This document shows, piece by piece, positions 11,035 to 21,129 of a stretch of 64,000 nucleotides of DNA. The notes under the pieces are model-generated. The model was not told the origin of the DNA. It did no database searches and was given only the letters and a program-made list of their open reading frames with translations. Position 1 is the stretch's first letter; each line of letters opens with the position of its first letter. The position numbers and the translations under genes are program-made. Location: NCBI GenBank assembly GCA_039000515.1, contig JBCFYV010000012.1, positions 1,642,005 to 1,706,004 of the forward strand, read 5' to 3'. The stretch comes from Timema cristinae (taxonomy: Eukaryota; Arthropoda; Insecta; Phasmatodea; Timematidae).

Positions 11035-12345
11035 GTAGTGCTCTCTCACATTATTTCAAAACTTGAACATTTTTTGTTTAAAGTTTGCTTTTATTTTGTT
11101 TGAGTTCCTTAACATTCGTCCTGAATTTCTTTAAAAAAATGTGTTTATTTCATGTTGATAGTTTTAAAATTATTATATTTTTATCACTATGCTAAGCTCC
11201 GTTTCCTCACCTCAACGGGATAAAATAACAAAATTTGTATTTTTTATTTTAAAACTTTATTAGTTTGTTCCAGATTATTGTGCATTATATTTTAGTTTGT
11301 TAGTTCTTAGATCTCCTACAAACGCTAAATAAACTAGTGTCACTAGAGATGATGGCCTTTTGTATGTGCGACCTGTATAGTAACACAGGGCGTCAAGTAA
11401 AGAATGTCCCACCCTCTGTTTCAAAGTATGAAAAATATTGTCTTTGATTCGCTCACTATGCACAAAAAAGCAATAAAATGGTGGAGCAAGTCAGAAATAC
11501 AAAAACTTGGTCTTCAACTTATTGCATCCATAAAACTCATAGTAAAGAAAAATATTTTTTTAGGCCTCGCTTCGTCCTAAGCTTCAAAATATTGGTTTCG
11601 TCTAATTGGGCTGTTGTGAAATTACCGAAAGATATCCGAGATCTTACCTCCTTCTTCCCCCACCCCCTCAAGAGAGCTCATAATTAGGTTATCCTAAAGT
11701 ATTGACATCGCACCCTTCTTTTGTTTGGTACTATTACTGTTATGATGTAGTAAGTAGTACCTTTGACCGCAAAGAGACATGATTGGAAGGAAATGTCAAT
11801 TATTCCAACTCTGACACTTACGAAGAAGACTAAGAAACTCCTCGACAGTAAAAATTATTTTTTCAAATCAAAGTTTACTAACAGGACCTAGAATAAATTT
11901 CCAAAAAAATTGATTAAAAATATCTATAGAATAGCCTGAAATTTTAAAAAATTGTCTAAAAATTTGTCAAAAAAACCAAACTAATAAATTAAACAAAAAA
12001 TCGAAATGAATGCACATGACTAAATCAAACACTGCCTTTACAAATGGAAAATAAAAAATAGCTATGCAATAAAGTCTTTTAACAGCTAAACTCTTGAATT
12101 CTGGTAAATACAATATTGATTTATAAAAATTTAGTTTAAAAAAAAATTCCCATCCCATCGTTTAATTTCAGCGTCTAATCGTTTATATAGATTTTACAAA
12201 CATGACAAACAAATAGGATAAATAGTTAATTTTCAACATTATCTTATCATTCCTACAGCTATTTGATTAAAAACAATAAGTTTGAGTATTTATGGATTAT
12301 AAAATATCGATATCATTTAAAAATATATTAATTTAACATAAGTGC
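11035..12345. other. Interior between the two foldback arrays
   Basis: AT-rich sequence with no frame that resembles a transposase. If 9,905-12,825 is one foldback element, this 1.3-kb interior is either cargo or host DNA and the copy is non-autonomous. Confidence 0.4.
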
Positions 12346-12347
12346 CT

Positions 12348-12825
12348 TGATCTTATTCAAACCAGAATGGGCTACCTTGAAGTTGGCCCCTCTTCCCGCA
12401 ATGTAAACATACTATTTGTGGTTTTTCAAAACAGAACAAGCAAAAACATGTGTCTAACAATCCGGAACAAGCGAGGAACAAACGATTGCAATCAAAACAC
12501 CATGAATTTTTAAAAGTGTGTGGGGGGGAGATGTTTCCATGAAGTTGGCCCCTCATGAGTAAAGAAAGTGTCAAATTTACGTCCTATTTGTGCAAGAACA
12601 AATACACAGCAAACGAAACTTTTTGCGGAACAATTCGGAAAAACAATGAAACAATGAAAATGTAAATTTTCCAAATGTATGGGGGGAGAGGGGGGGGGAG
12701 GTCTACCGTAAAGTTTTCCCCCAATATAATAAGCATATCATTGTTGGGTTTATCAAAACGGAACAAACGAAAATTTTCGCGGAACAATCCAGAACAAAGA
12801 TTGTAATCATAAAATCTTGACCTTT
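12348..12825 (-). repeat. Right array of foldback-type repeats (inverted)
   Basis: Three units of the 9,905-10,985 repeat are present in reverse complement. Recognisable pieces are TTGAAGTTGGCCCCTC, AACAATCCGGAACAAGCG, AACAAACGATTGCAATC and long G-runs that mirror the C-runs on the left. The array is shorter than the left one, suggesting unequal loss of units. Confidence 0.75.
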
Positions 12826-12839
12826 TCATAATTATAGAC

Positions 12840-13319
12840 CCACTACGGACGTAAATGACGGATATCCATCCAGAAATGTAATCGAAGAGAGCTCTACTGA
12901 ATGTATTGCTCTTTTTGCAAGCTAATCAACACATCCCGGCCCTTTATACTCGGATACTTCGTCACTGACCAGCCAACGAAATTATCAAACACTAAGTTCA
13001 AACAGTTGACCCAAGGAGTATCAGCTTACGTCTGTGCTTCTGTGCCGACACAACAAGGCTGCTTGACGTACACTACCATAATAAAGCTGAAGATGAAGTC
13101 ACGTATCCATGCGAAGCTCTAGAGTTGCCAGTGGTAGTAATGCCCTTAAGAATGGGACAAGGTATAGCTCCTTGTTGGGTCAAATTAAAGAATGTTGACT
13201 TGTTGGTCACTCTGTTTAGTACTTCCTGCCTTATGACCACACTACTCGGGTACTTCAACTCGTGGATACATTCCAGTTCTTCTCTTTCCAGACATATGCA
13301 GCATTTGGGACTTACTTAA
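12840..13319 (+). other. Coding-like stretch, unrecognised
   Basis: Two plus-strand frames read like protein in succession: TTDVNDGYPSRNVIEESSTE at the left, then, in another frame, DVHYHNKAEDEVTYPCEALE and ELPVVVMPLRMGQG near 13,080-13,160. Both contain stops. Composition is closer to coding than the flanks. It may be a decayed gene with a frameshift; I do not recognise it. Confidence 0.25.
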
Positions 13320-13321
13320 CC

Positions 13322-14142
13322 GATATTCAAGGCAACTGTCTTTATTTTACTTATATTCATCTTATACTTTTTTAACTTGGAGACCCACTTATCCATTCAT
13401 TCCTGTACTTCTCACGAGGTGTCTCCCCAATATACCACGTCATCTGCGGATACCAAGGCATTTAAGTTTTCATTCTCCTCTATTTTTATTGTATTTTAGC
13501 ACAGCATCCATTACAGTTACAAACATAACTGATGAAAGAGCAGTTCCTTGTTGAACCCCCACCTCTTGATCTCAAACCACTCTGACTTGCCTTCTCCAAT
13601 ATTTTCACAGCTCAGGCACTTTTTATACAACATTCAAACTTTGCCAATCAAATTTCCAGGAACTCCCAGTTTTTCTAAATTCTTCCAAAATACTGTTCAT
13701 GGGACACTGTCGTACACCTTTACACTTATCTTCCTTCCCTTTCTCCCAATACTTCTCCATTAGCATCCATAAAACAAAGATCAGGTCTGATGCACTCCTG
13801 TTAGCCTCCATGGTGTTTCTCTTTTAGGACAGGCTCAATAATAGCTCTCAGTTTTCCATCAATAATTATTTTCATAATTTTCAAGCAATAAGAAAGCAGT
13901 AGTGTAGTGCTTTTATAGTTGGTGCATTTACTTCTGCTTCGTTTTTTAAAAGTGGGATAATTATCCTCCTAGTTCAGTCATCTGGGACCCGATGGTTTTG
14001 CCCGGCACAGCCACTGTATCCCGGATACTCCAGCTGATATACCACTCTTCATCCTCCGCAGAGCTATTCTCTTCATCTTGTTCCTAATCTCCTTCATGTT
14101 GTTAACTCTTCTCTATCTTCCTTCTGTAATGCTCTAACAACT
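13322..14142 (-). pseudogene. LINE reverse transcriptase remnant, part 1 (3' half)
   Basis: On the minus strand, read from 14,142 downwards, ordered reverse transcriptase pieces appear in shifting frames. They are YRSITLL-like text, LKIMKIIIDGKLRAIIEPVL, NRSASDLIFVLWMLMEKYWE, KVYDSVP (motif A region), GVPGNLIGKV, GTALSSVMFVTVMD and ALVSADDVVYWGD (the catalytic ADD box). DKWVSKLKKYKMNISKIKT follows. Stops and frameshifts make it dead. A gypsy element is inserted at 14,143; the upstream part of the same LINE resumes at 20,496. Confidence 0.8.
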
Positions 14143-15081
14143 TGTCGTTCCTCAACTGGTTTTTCATGCTTCGTCTTCTAAACCTAGGTCGCGAAGTTTT
14201 TTATTGGTTATGCATTTTATATGAGTTCTTCTGGGGTCTGAGAGGGGCAGGGGGTGATAATTGACTAGATTGTAAGGAGGAGGAAGAGAGAGGGGTCGTA
14301 ATCGGTAGGTGGATTGCGTGGGAACAGGTTTCGGGGAGGATGACGCAGATGGATATAGGTAAGGTGTCAGTGTGATGAGGGCCTTGAAAATACGATTGTT
14401 CTCCCCTGACCTTACGGCAGATACCTCCCTTGCTGCGACGGTACTGGAATGGTGTTGGAGGGGGGGTCATGAGGTGTGGCAGCCCGAATGGTTCTGAGCG
14501 CATGAAAAGATTGTAAGAAAAAAGGAGGTGGGGATGGGTGAAGGATAAGTGGCAGCCCGAATGGATCTGAGCGCAAAGAATTATAAGAAAAAGGGGGGGG
14601 GGGGTGAAGGATAATGGCAGCCCGAATGGTTCTGAGCGCAGAGAAGTGTTTGTGGTAAAGAAATGAAACTAAATCATTAGGTAGGAGACAGGTGGTGTTT
14701 ATTATTTAATTTTTTCTTATGTCCTTACATGTGAAATCTCTATCATTGAGAGGAGGGTGGGCCCAACCCTCCTCCTCGGTCTTAATCTCTAACTTATTCT
14801 ATCATGTCTATTTTAACCTTCTTATTCTTAATCTAAGACTAAAACTACTGCATCATATTACATGTTTTTACCTTTGAATAGGGTTTTTTCCCTTTTATTG
14901 TTTATGGTCTTTAGCTTGATCGAGCCCTTCGTCCTGGCGCGATCTCTTAGAGTGTATGGAACTTAGTGGACGGGCCTTGGGGAGGACGGTGGCCCGTTTA
15001 GCAGACCGCGCAGGGGAGGGCTCGAGGAAGAAGGGGTTAAGGGCGACGTGGTCTCGGAACGGTCACTAGAGTCTCACAACA
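14143..15081 (-). repeat. 3' LTR of the gypsy element
   Basis: A 939-bp repeat matching 19,541-20,495. Inside it a 25-bp segment with GGCAGCCCGAATGG and TCTGAGCGCA is present three times in a row (near 14,480, 14,551 and 14,614), separated by G-rich spacers. This LTR lacks the GGGGAGCTGGAC duplication seen in the other one. Confidence 0.95.
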
Positions 15082-15092
15082 ATTCCCCATTG
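15082..15092 (-). promoter_or_regulatory. Polypurine tract
   Basis: AATGGGGAAT on the minus strand lies directly upstream of the 3' LTR. This is where plus-strand DNA synthesis is primed in LTR elements. It is short for a polypurine tract. Confidence 0.6.
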
Positions 15093-15185
15093 TAAAGTTG
15101 ACCAGTTCCGAGACGTAAGTTCACTCGCGGTCACTTCGAACACTTTCTGATAACCCGGCACTTTTTGTAAACACTTTGTTCCGAT

Positions 15186-16568
15186 CTAAACTTTCTCTTC
15201 TTCGTCCTGTGGCCTGCTTGAAGGTCTCAGTTGAAGCTGATCTCGGTGAGCCTTGATCTCGTGTGCTTGTGGGTTTGAGTCTAGTAGGATCTGGTACATG
15301 TGTTGTCCACACTGCCTTTGGATGGTGTAGGGCCCTGTCCACTTGGGGCAAAATCCGGCGTGGACTCCTTCTGCTGCGTTGGACAAGGTGTGTTTCCTCA
15401 TAAGGACGCTGGCTCCTATGGGCAGGGGGTCCTTTTCGGCTGCTGCCCGTCTCCCTAAGTACCGTTCCTGGTACTTCTCCTGGTGCAGTCTTGCTTCTGT
15501 GTGTTGGGACAGTAGTCTTTGTACCCGTGGTTGACGTTGATCTGCCTCTTCTGGGATAGGTGTTTGCTCTGCCTCTGAATCCCAGTCTTCGGGCCGTCTG
15601 AGCAGTTGCCCGAAAAGAAGTTCGCTGGGGGCGAACCCGGTGGCCTCGTTTCTTCTGTTTCGGAGATGGAAGAGGATTTTTGGAATGGCTTTGTCCCACT
15701 GGCGATGATCCTTTCCTTGGAGACTCGTGCGAATTCCCACCTTTAGTTCTTGATTTCTCCGTTCGACTGGATTCTCCCTTGGGTGGTACGCTGCGGTTGT
15801 CCACCTTTTGGTTTTCCAGGCTTGGCAGATTTTCTTCCACGCAGACGAGCGGAATTGCGGACCGTTGTCTGTAAGAAGTGCTGCGGGGTATCCCCATCTG
15901 GGGATAATTTCTTGTTCCAAGATTCGTTGGATTTGAGGGACGTTGGATTTCGAGAGGGGAAAGGCCTCCGTCCATCGAGAGAAAAGGTCGGTGATGACTA
16001 AGAGAAACCGCTTCCCTTTGGTTGATCTGGGGTATGGCCCCATCAGGTCTAGTGCGACCTCTTTCCAGGGCGAAGTCGGCTTTCTGGCCTTCCATGGCGT
16101 CTTTGTCGTTCTCCCCGACGTCTTCATCGTGGCGCATGTATGGCAAGCTTGGACGTGCTTTCGGACGTCTCTGGTTACTCCTTTCCAGGAGTATTGTTTC
16201 CTAAGATTCTGAAGAGTATTCTTTTCTCCGGGGTGGCCCGCCTCTGCGTGGTCGTGGAAGTATTTCAGAATCTCTTCTCTCATTGCTGGAGGGGCTACAA
16301 TCTTCATTGCTTGCTCTGGATAGTCTTTATACAACAATGCGCCGTCTTGCCGAGTGAATCTGGCCGCATGGAGCCTTTCTTGTCTGGACCGTTGGTCTAC
16401 GGGGATTTTTGCGATGTCTTCCAGACGTCTTATTTGTTTCTGGATGTAGGGGTCTGTGTGTTGGGCCTTGATGACCCTTTCGGGTAGGGTCGGGGTGGAT
16501 GGTAAGTTGAGGAGGCGGAGTGGCTCGGGTGGGGAAGAGGAGTTTCTGGGGGCATCATACGGTTCCAC
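15186..16568 (-). pseudogene. Gypsy integrase region of pol
   Basis: An open stretch of 460 codons carries a zinc-binding HHCC domain (YFHDHAEAGHPG then CHTCATMK). Next is the DDE core: VALDLMGPYP, LLTDNGPQF and NPVERRNQELK hold the three acidic residues. A C-terminal domain with MRKHTLSN and KWTGPYTI follows; I see no chromodomain. The integrase inserts element DNA into the genome. The domain itself is complete, but it lies in a different frame from both RNase H and reverse transcriptase, so it is cut off from the rest of pol by at least one indel near 16,450-16,570. The first codon marks only the open frame; in the family this is part of one polyprotein. Confidence 0.9.
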
Positions 16569-16839
16569 TCTCGTGTGTTATCTTCCGTGGACTCTTCTCC
16601 CGGGTTCCTTGATAGGGCGTCTGGTAGCTCGTTCTCCTTCCCTGGTCGGTGTTGGAGCGTGAAGCTGTACTCCTGTAGTAGCAGGACCAACGGGTTAGCT
16701 TTGATCTGCCGTCCTTCATATTGTTTAGCCACGTCAGGCATTTTGCGTCCGTTCTTAATGTGAACGGTTTGTCTAAGTAGATCTGATACCTTTTGATTGC
16801 CCATATTATGGCGAGGCATTCTTGCTCATTGTTGTGGTA
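16430..16839 (-). pseudogene. Gypsy RNase H end, stop and frameshift
   Basis: Directly after LSPAER the pol frame hits TGA at 16,840-16,842. The same frame continues with YHNNEQECLAIIWAIKRYQI and TDAKCLTWLNNMKDG, conserved RNase H text. It then loses one base near 16,690 and carries on in another frame as LLLQEYSFTLQHRPGKENEL and PDALSRNP, the usual tail of gypsy RNase H. RNase H degrades the RNA template during reverse transcription. Two lesions in 150 bp make this domain non-functional. Confidence 0.85.
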
Positions 16840-18459
16840 TCAGCGTTCCGCGGGTGATAGCTTTGCGCTAGCATAGGAAATAATCTTTCGGTGTCCTTCT
16901 ACTTCTTGATACAAGACCGCACCTAATCCTATTCCACTGGCGTCGGTTTGAAGACAGAAGGGTATCTCTGGGTCAGGTCGGTGCAGGGCTTGGATGTGTT
17001 TAAGCGCTTCTTTTGTCTGTTCAAAGGCTTTTTGCTCTGGAGCGTCCCATTTCCATTTCTGAGTTGCTCCTGATCTGGTGGTGAGTAGGCTGGTGATATG
17101 GGCCATGTTCGGAATGAACTCTCGTAACCAGTTGCAGGTCCCGAGGAATTGCTGGAGCTGCCGCCGTGTTTTGGGGGTGGGATATTCTTGGATCACCTTG
17201 AGCTGTTCGGGGTTTGGGCTATTTCCTTCTGAGGAGATGATATGTCCCAAGTATTTGAGCGTGGTTTTCCCGAACTCGCACTTCTTCATGGCACCTGTGA
17301 GTCGGTATATTTCTAGCCGTTCCAAGACCCTTTTTAGATGCTCTAGATGCTCTTCATAAGAGTTTGAAAATACTATAATATCGTCCATGTAAGCAAAACA
17401 AAATTTTCCCTGGTATCCTGCTAAGACCTTCTGGCTCATCATTTTTTGGAATGTCCCCGGTGCCCCTTTTAACCCGAAGGGCATGACCTTGAATTGATAG
17501 GTTTCGCCATTGGGCGTGCTGAACGCTGTGAGGTGTCTGCATTCAGGGTCTAATGGAATCTGCCAATACCCCGATTTGAGATCTAAGGTACTGAATATTT
17601 TGGCTGGACCTATTTCTTGAAGTAACTGAGGGATATGAATTCGCGGGCAGTTTTCTTCTTCTGTGTTGGCATTGAGTAGTCGATAATCTACGCAGAATCT
17701 AGGAGTTTTTTCCTTTCTCTCGACGATGACTATTGGTGCTTGGTACTGTGACGTGCTGGACTCTATGATATTGGTTCTGAGCATTTCCTCGACCTGGGTT
17801 TGGATTATTTGTTTCTTTTGGAGCGAGTATCTGTAGGTGGGTCTTCTGATGGGGCGGTCATTCTTCAAGCGGATCTGATGTTGTGTGCAATTCGTTTGAT
17901 TTTGGGGATTGAAAAGATCGAAGGCCTTCTGATGCTGCTTGATGACTTGGAAGAGGTGGGTTTGTAGTTCTGGGGGAAAGTCGTGTCGTACTTCCTCAGA
18001 GTTGAAGGGGTTGACCTTCCCTGGTTCCTTCGCTACCCAATACACTTGTTCTCTTTGCTCTTTTCCGAATATTACGCATGCGCGCTGGTAATCCACTATT
18101 GCCTCTTGCTCGGAGAGCCACGTATGACCCAGAAGAATTTCTTCGACGAGATCGTCTGCGACTAGACACGTTATGAGCATTTTCTTAAGCCTTATTTCTA
18201 TATGTAGCTGGCAGTGGCCTCGAATGTTTAGTTCCGTTCCTTCCTTGGCTAGGGACACCGAGGTGGGTGCCTTGACCATCCGTTCCCGTGTGTGAGAGTC
18301 GAGGGCTGAGGTCCTGACGAAGTTCTGTGATGCTCCGGAGTCTAGGACGGCTCGAAGCTCTCTTGAGGGCGTGCGAACTGGGATTCGGGGTAATTTGGCC
18401 GGTGGTCCACTGCTAAGTATGGCCTGTTGAGCCGGGGATGAGTTCGGCCTCGTTTTCAT
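16840..18459 (-). CDS. Gypsy protease and reverse transcriptase
   Basis: A 539-codon frame begins with ATG at 18,459, which overlaps the gag stop as ATGA. Near residue 40, LDSGASQNFV is the aspartic protease active site. The reverse transcriptase spans about residues 190-450: FCVDYRLLNANT, FSTLDLKSGYWQIPL (first catalytic Asp), VMPFGLKGAPGTFQ, and AYMDDIIVFS (catalytic Asp pair). RNase H starts at LQTDASGIGLGAVLYQ. All catalytic residues I can check are present. The frame ends in a premature TGA inside RNase H. The -1 relation to gag and the ATGA overlap suggest expression by frameshift or re-initiation. Confidence 0.93.
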   Translation of the reverse strand: MKTRPNSSPAQQAILSSGPPAKLPRIPVRTPSRELRAVLDSGASQNFVRTSALDSHTRERMVKAPTSVSLAKEGTELNIRGHCQLHIEIRLKKMLITCLVADDLVEEILLGHTWLSEQEAIVDYQRACVIFGKEQREQVYWVAKEPGKVNPFNSEEVRHDFPPELQTHLFQVIKQHQKAFDLFNPQNQTNCTQHQIRLKNDRPIRRPTYRYSLQKKQIIQTQVEEMLRTNIIESSTSQYQAPIVIVERKEKTPRFCVDYRLLNANTEEENCPRIHIPQLLQEIGPAKIFSTLDLKSGYWQIPLDPECRHLTAFSTPNGETYQFKVMPFGLKGAPGTFQKMMSQKVLAGYQGKFCFAYMDDIIVFSNSYEEHLEHLKRVLERLEIYRLTGAMKKCEFGKTTLKYLGHIISSEGNSPNPEQLKVIQEYPTPKTRRQLQQFLGTCNWLREFIPNMAHITSLLTTRSGATQKWKWDAPEQKAFEQTKEALKHIQALHRPDPEIPFCLQTDASGIGLGAVLYQEVEGHRKIISYASAKLSPAER

Positions 18460-19388
18460 CCCCTGGTTCCGTTTCCCGCGCTAGGTTGTGTGGTTTGTGC
18501 GTCGTGTGGTCTGTCCATGGTTCTTCTTGCGAGGAGTACGGGGCACTCTCGGTGGAAATGCTGGGCGGGACAGAAGTGACATTGAGGAGGGGGTCGGGTA
18601 TTTCGGAGGGGAAGGGGCCTTGGTGGCTCGTGAGGGGAGGATGGGAGTATATCTCGTTGCACTGCCTGAGCTCGCTCTAGTAATTGGTCTATTGTAGTGG
18701 GTGGGACGGAGGTGATAAATGGCCGTATGGTGGGGTGGAGGAGCTCACTTATGAGGGGTAGAATTTGCTCGTCGGGAGCGGTGGGGAAGAATCGCTTGTA
18801 CAGTCTCATCTTTCTGAGAATGAAATGGTCGGTAGATTCTCTGGCTGTCTGGGCTTCCCCATATAGCTTCGCTTGGAGTTTGACTCTCAGTGGTGGAGAG
18901 TCGAATCGTTCTTGAAGCCTTTTTTGAAGTTCTTCCCAAGTGTTGGAATATCCCTCATAGTATTTCCACCACTGCGCGGCGTCTTGATTCAATCTTTCCT
19001 TCACTAGCGTTGTCCATAGCTCCTTGGGTGTGTTGCTGTCCTGGAGGATTGCTTCGCTCTTCCTCAGAAATGCTGCCGGGTCTTCATGGTCCAGGCCTGA
19101 GAATCCGGGGAGAATAGGCTGGAAGGTGGGCTGCGTGGGATTGGTGGCTAGTATGGCGGGGGATTGGCTTGCCTTTCGGCGGAGTTCTTCAAGTTCGTCG
19201 TGCTCAGCGGCCGTCTTTTCATTGCAGGGTTAACAGATGAATTGGAGCCCAGTGGTATCTCTGTCTTTTTCTTCCCAGTTTAAGCAGAGGAAATGATACC
19301 ATTCCTCGCACTTATCACAGTAGATTGTTCTTTCTCCCTTCCCGGGGCAGGCGGGGAAACCGCACTGATGTCGGGTACGTCTTGGCAT
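18456..19388 (-). pseudogene. Gypsy Gag with N-terminal PHD finger and an in-frame TAA
   Basis: From ATG at 19,386-19,388 the frame reads MPRRTRHQCGFPACPGKG, then YCDKCEEWYHFLCLNW, then QFIC, a TAA stop at 19,230-19,232, and PCNEK. The Cys/His spacing C-X4-C, C-X2-C-X4-H-X2-C and C-X2-C is the C4HC3 pattern of a PHD finger, and the stop falls between the last two cysteines. The same frame then runs open as a typical capsid region (PILPGFSGLDHEDPAAFLRK, LNQDAAQWWKYYEGYSNTWE). It ends with one zinc knuckle, CHFCPAQHFHREC, and TGA at 18,456-18,458. Total is 310 codons plus stop. Gag forms the particle that carries element RNA; PHD fingers usually read histone tails. A PHD finger is unusual for this class, in my knowledge. 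Confidence 0.85.
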
Positions 19389-19440
19389 TTTTTTTTTTTT
19401 TTTTTTTTTTTTTAGGGCGCCACCGAGTTTTTCTGAACTC
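19388..19440 (-). promoter_or_regulatory. Oligo(A) leader and hairpin upstream of gag
   Basis: On the element strand about 25 adenines directly precede the gag ATG. Upstream of them, CCGAGTTCAGAAAAACTCGG can fold as a 7-bp hairpin. Such an A-rich leader could affect start-site choice or slippage; this is inference. Confidence 0.45.
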
Positions 19441-19520
19441 GGAAAAGTGGTGAGTCCTTAGGTTTTGGGTTCTCTGCTGGCTTCAGCCGGTCACTCTTCT
19501 CTCTTGTTCAGGAGAAGTTG

Positions 19521-19537
19521 CCCCACGTTGGGCGCCA
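19521..19537 (-). promoter_or_regulatory. tRNA primer-binding site
   Basis: On the element strand TGGCGCCCAACGTGGGG lies 3 bp from the end of the 5' LTR. The leading TGG pairs with the CCA end of a tRNA, the normal start of minus-strand DNA synthesis. I do not assign the tRNA. Confidence 0.8.
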
Positions 19538-19540
19538 TCT

Positions 19541-20495
19541 TGTCGTTCCTCGACTGGTTTTTCATTCTTCGGGGAGCTGGACGGGGAGCTGGACCTAGGT
19601 CGCGAAGTTTTTTATTGGTTATGCATTTTATATGAGTTCTTCTGGGGTCTGAGAGGGGCAGGGGGTGATAATTGACTAGATTGTAAGGAGGAGGAAGAGA
19701 GAGGGGTCGTAATCGGTAGGTGGATTGCGTGGGAACAGGTTTCGGGGAGGATGACGCAGATGGATATAGGTAAGGTGTCAGTGTGATGAGGGCCTTGAAA
19801 ATACGATTGTTCTCCCCTGACCTTACGGCAGATACCTCCCTTGCTGCGACGGTACGGGAATGATGTTGGAGGGGGGGTCATGAGGTGTGGCAGCCCGAAT
19901 GGTTCTGAGCGCATAAAAAGATTGTAAGAAAAAAGGAGGTGGGATGGGTGAAGGATAAGTGGCAGCCCGAATGGATCTGAGCGCAAAGAATTATAAGAAA
20001 AAGGGGGGGAGGGACGGGTGAAGGATAATGGCAGCCCGAATGGTTCTGAGCGCAGAGGAGTGTTTGTGGTAAAGAAATGAAACTAAATCATTAGGTAGGA
20101 GACAGGTGGTGTTTATTATTTAATTTTTTCTTATGTCCTTACATGTGAAATCTCTATCATCGAGAGGAGGGTGGGCCCAACCCTCCTCCTCGGTCTTAAT
20201 CTCTAACTTATTCTATCATGTCTATTTTAACCTTCTTATTCTTAATCTAAGACTAAAACTACTGCATCATATTACATGTTTTTATCTTTGAATAGGGTTT
20301 TTTCCCTTTTATTGTTTATGGTCTTTAGCTTGATCGAGCCCTTCGTCCTGGCGCGATCTCTTAGAGTGTATGGAACTTAGTGGACGGGCCTTGGGGAGGA
20401 CGGTGGCCCGTTTAGCGGACCGCGCAGGGGAGGGCTCGAGGAAGAAGGGGTTAAGGGCGACGTGGTCTCGGAATGGTCACTAGAGTCGCACAACA
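19541..20495 (-). repeat. 5' LTR of the gypsy element
   Basis: A 955-bp copy of 14,143-15,081. It differs by a small tandem GGGGAGCTGGAC duplication near its inner end and a handful of substitutions. It would hold the element promoter, but I see no clear TATA box. Confidence 0.95.
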
Positions 20496-20930
20496 AACTT
20501 CCTTATTAAATCTACCTTTAACCATTCAAAACAACATTTTCATATTCCCTTTGCTGTGTTCCTCTAATTTCACTGTCAACTCCTTCCGACATTTGTCTTT
20601 TTCTTCTTGTATCCCTGTCATCTTGCTATTTTTTCTTATTTTTGTGTCATCCTTCACTACCTTCATTTTTTCTTTACTCTTCACTTTCTTTGCCTTATTA
20701 CTCTTTATTATGGAATCCTTCACTCTGTCATTCCACCATGGGGTTTTCATTTCCTTCACTTCATATTTTTATAGCATTGTTGACTAGACTGGTTTTAAAG
20801 TTATTCTATTATACATTTCCATCTTTTATTTTAGTGGTTGGAACTCATGCCTTACATCCATATCCTTCATTTTCCAGTCCTTTATCTTTGGCATTTTTCT
20901 ATCTTCTATTCTTACCACTTAGATAACATG
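20496..20930 (-). pseudogene. LINE reverse transcriptase remnant, part 2 (5' part)
   Basis: On the minus strand the frame contains KEMKTPWWNDRVKDSIIKSN followed by a Lys-rich stretch. This is the region between endonuclease and reverse transcriptase in RTE/Jockey-like LINE ORF2 proteins. Its orientation and content continue part 1 at 13,322-14,142 once the gypsy element is removed. Confidence 0.7.
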
Positions 20931-21129
20931 AAATATAAAAGACATCCCTATGTTAGAACACAAACAAGCTTAGTGCAAGACAGTATCAGGTGCAGCTTCA
21001 TGCAATAGTGTACTATGTACATCTTAAAAATCCTTTTTGCTCTATAAATTCTCTCTTTATTAGGAGGTCAGCACCAAGGGAACAGCTGTGCTCTAGATCT
21101 CTAGATAAGCGAGGAATTGAAAATGTTTG

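Larger units (their letters stand above)
14143..20495 (-). mobile_element. Ty3/gypsy LTR retrotransposon, 6.35 kb, young but broken
   Basis: Two long terminal repeats (14,143-15,081 and 19,541-20,495) bound gag and pol on the minus strand. They start TG and end CA and are almost identical apart from a few substitutions and a 16-bp length difference. A 4-bp target duplication, AACT, flanks the element (14,139-14,142 and 20,496-20,499). A primer-binding site adjoins the right LTR and a polypurine tract adjoins the left one. The order protease, reverse transcriptase, RNase H, integrase places it in Ty3/gypsy. Gag carries an in-frame TAA, pol carries an in-frame TGA, and there are at least two frameshifts, so this copy could move only with helper proteins. 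It landed inside an older LINE. Confidence 0.95.

Noticed and set aside
15121..16146. Long minus-strand frame of 341 codons overlapping the gypsy integrase
   Set aside because: It lies in another frame of the integrase, reads as Arg/Ser/Pro-rich filler and has no domain; the integrase frame carries all conserved motifs.
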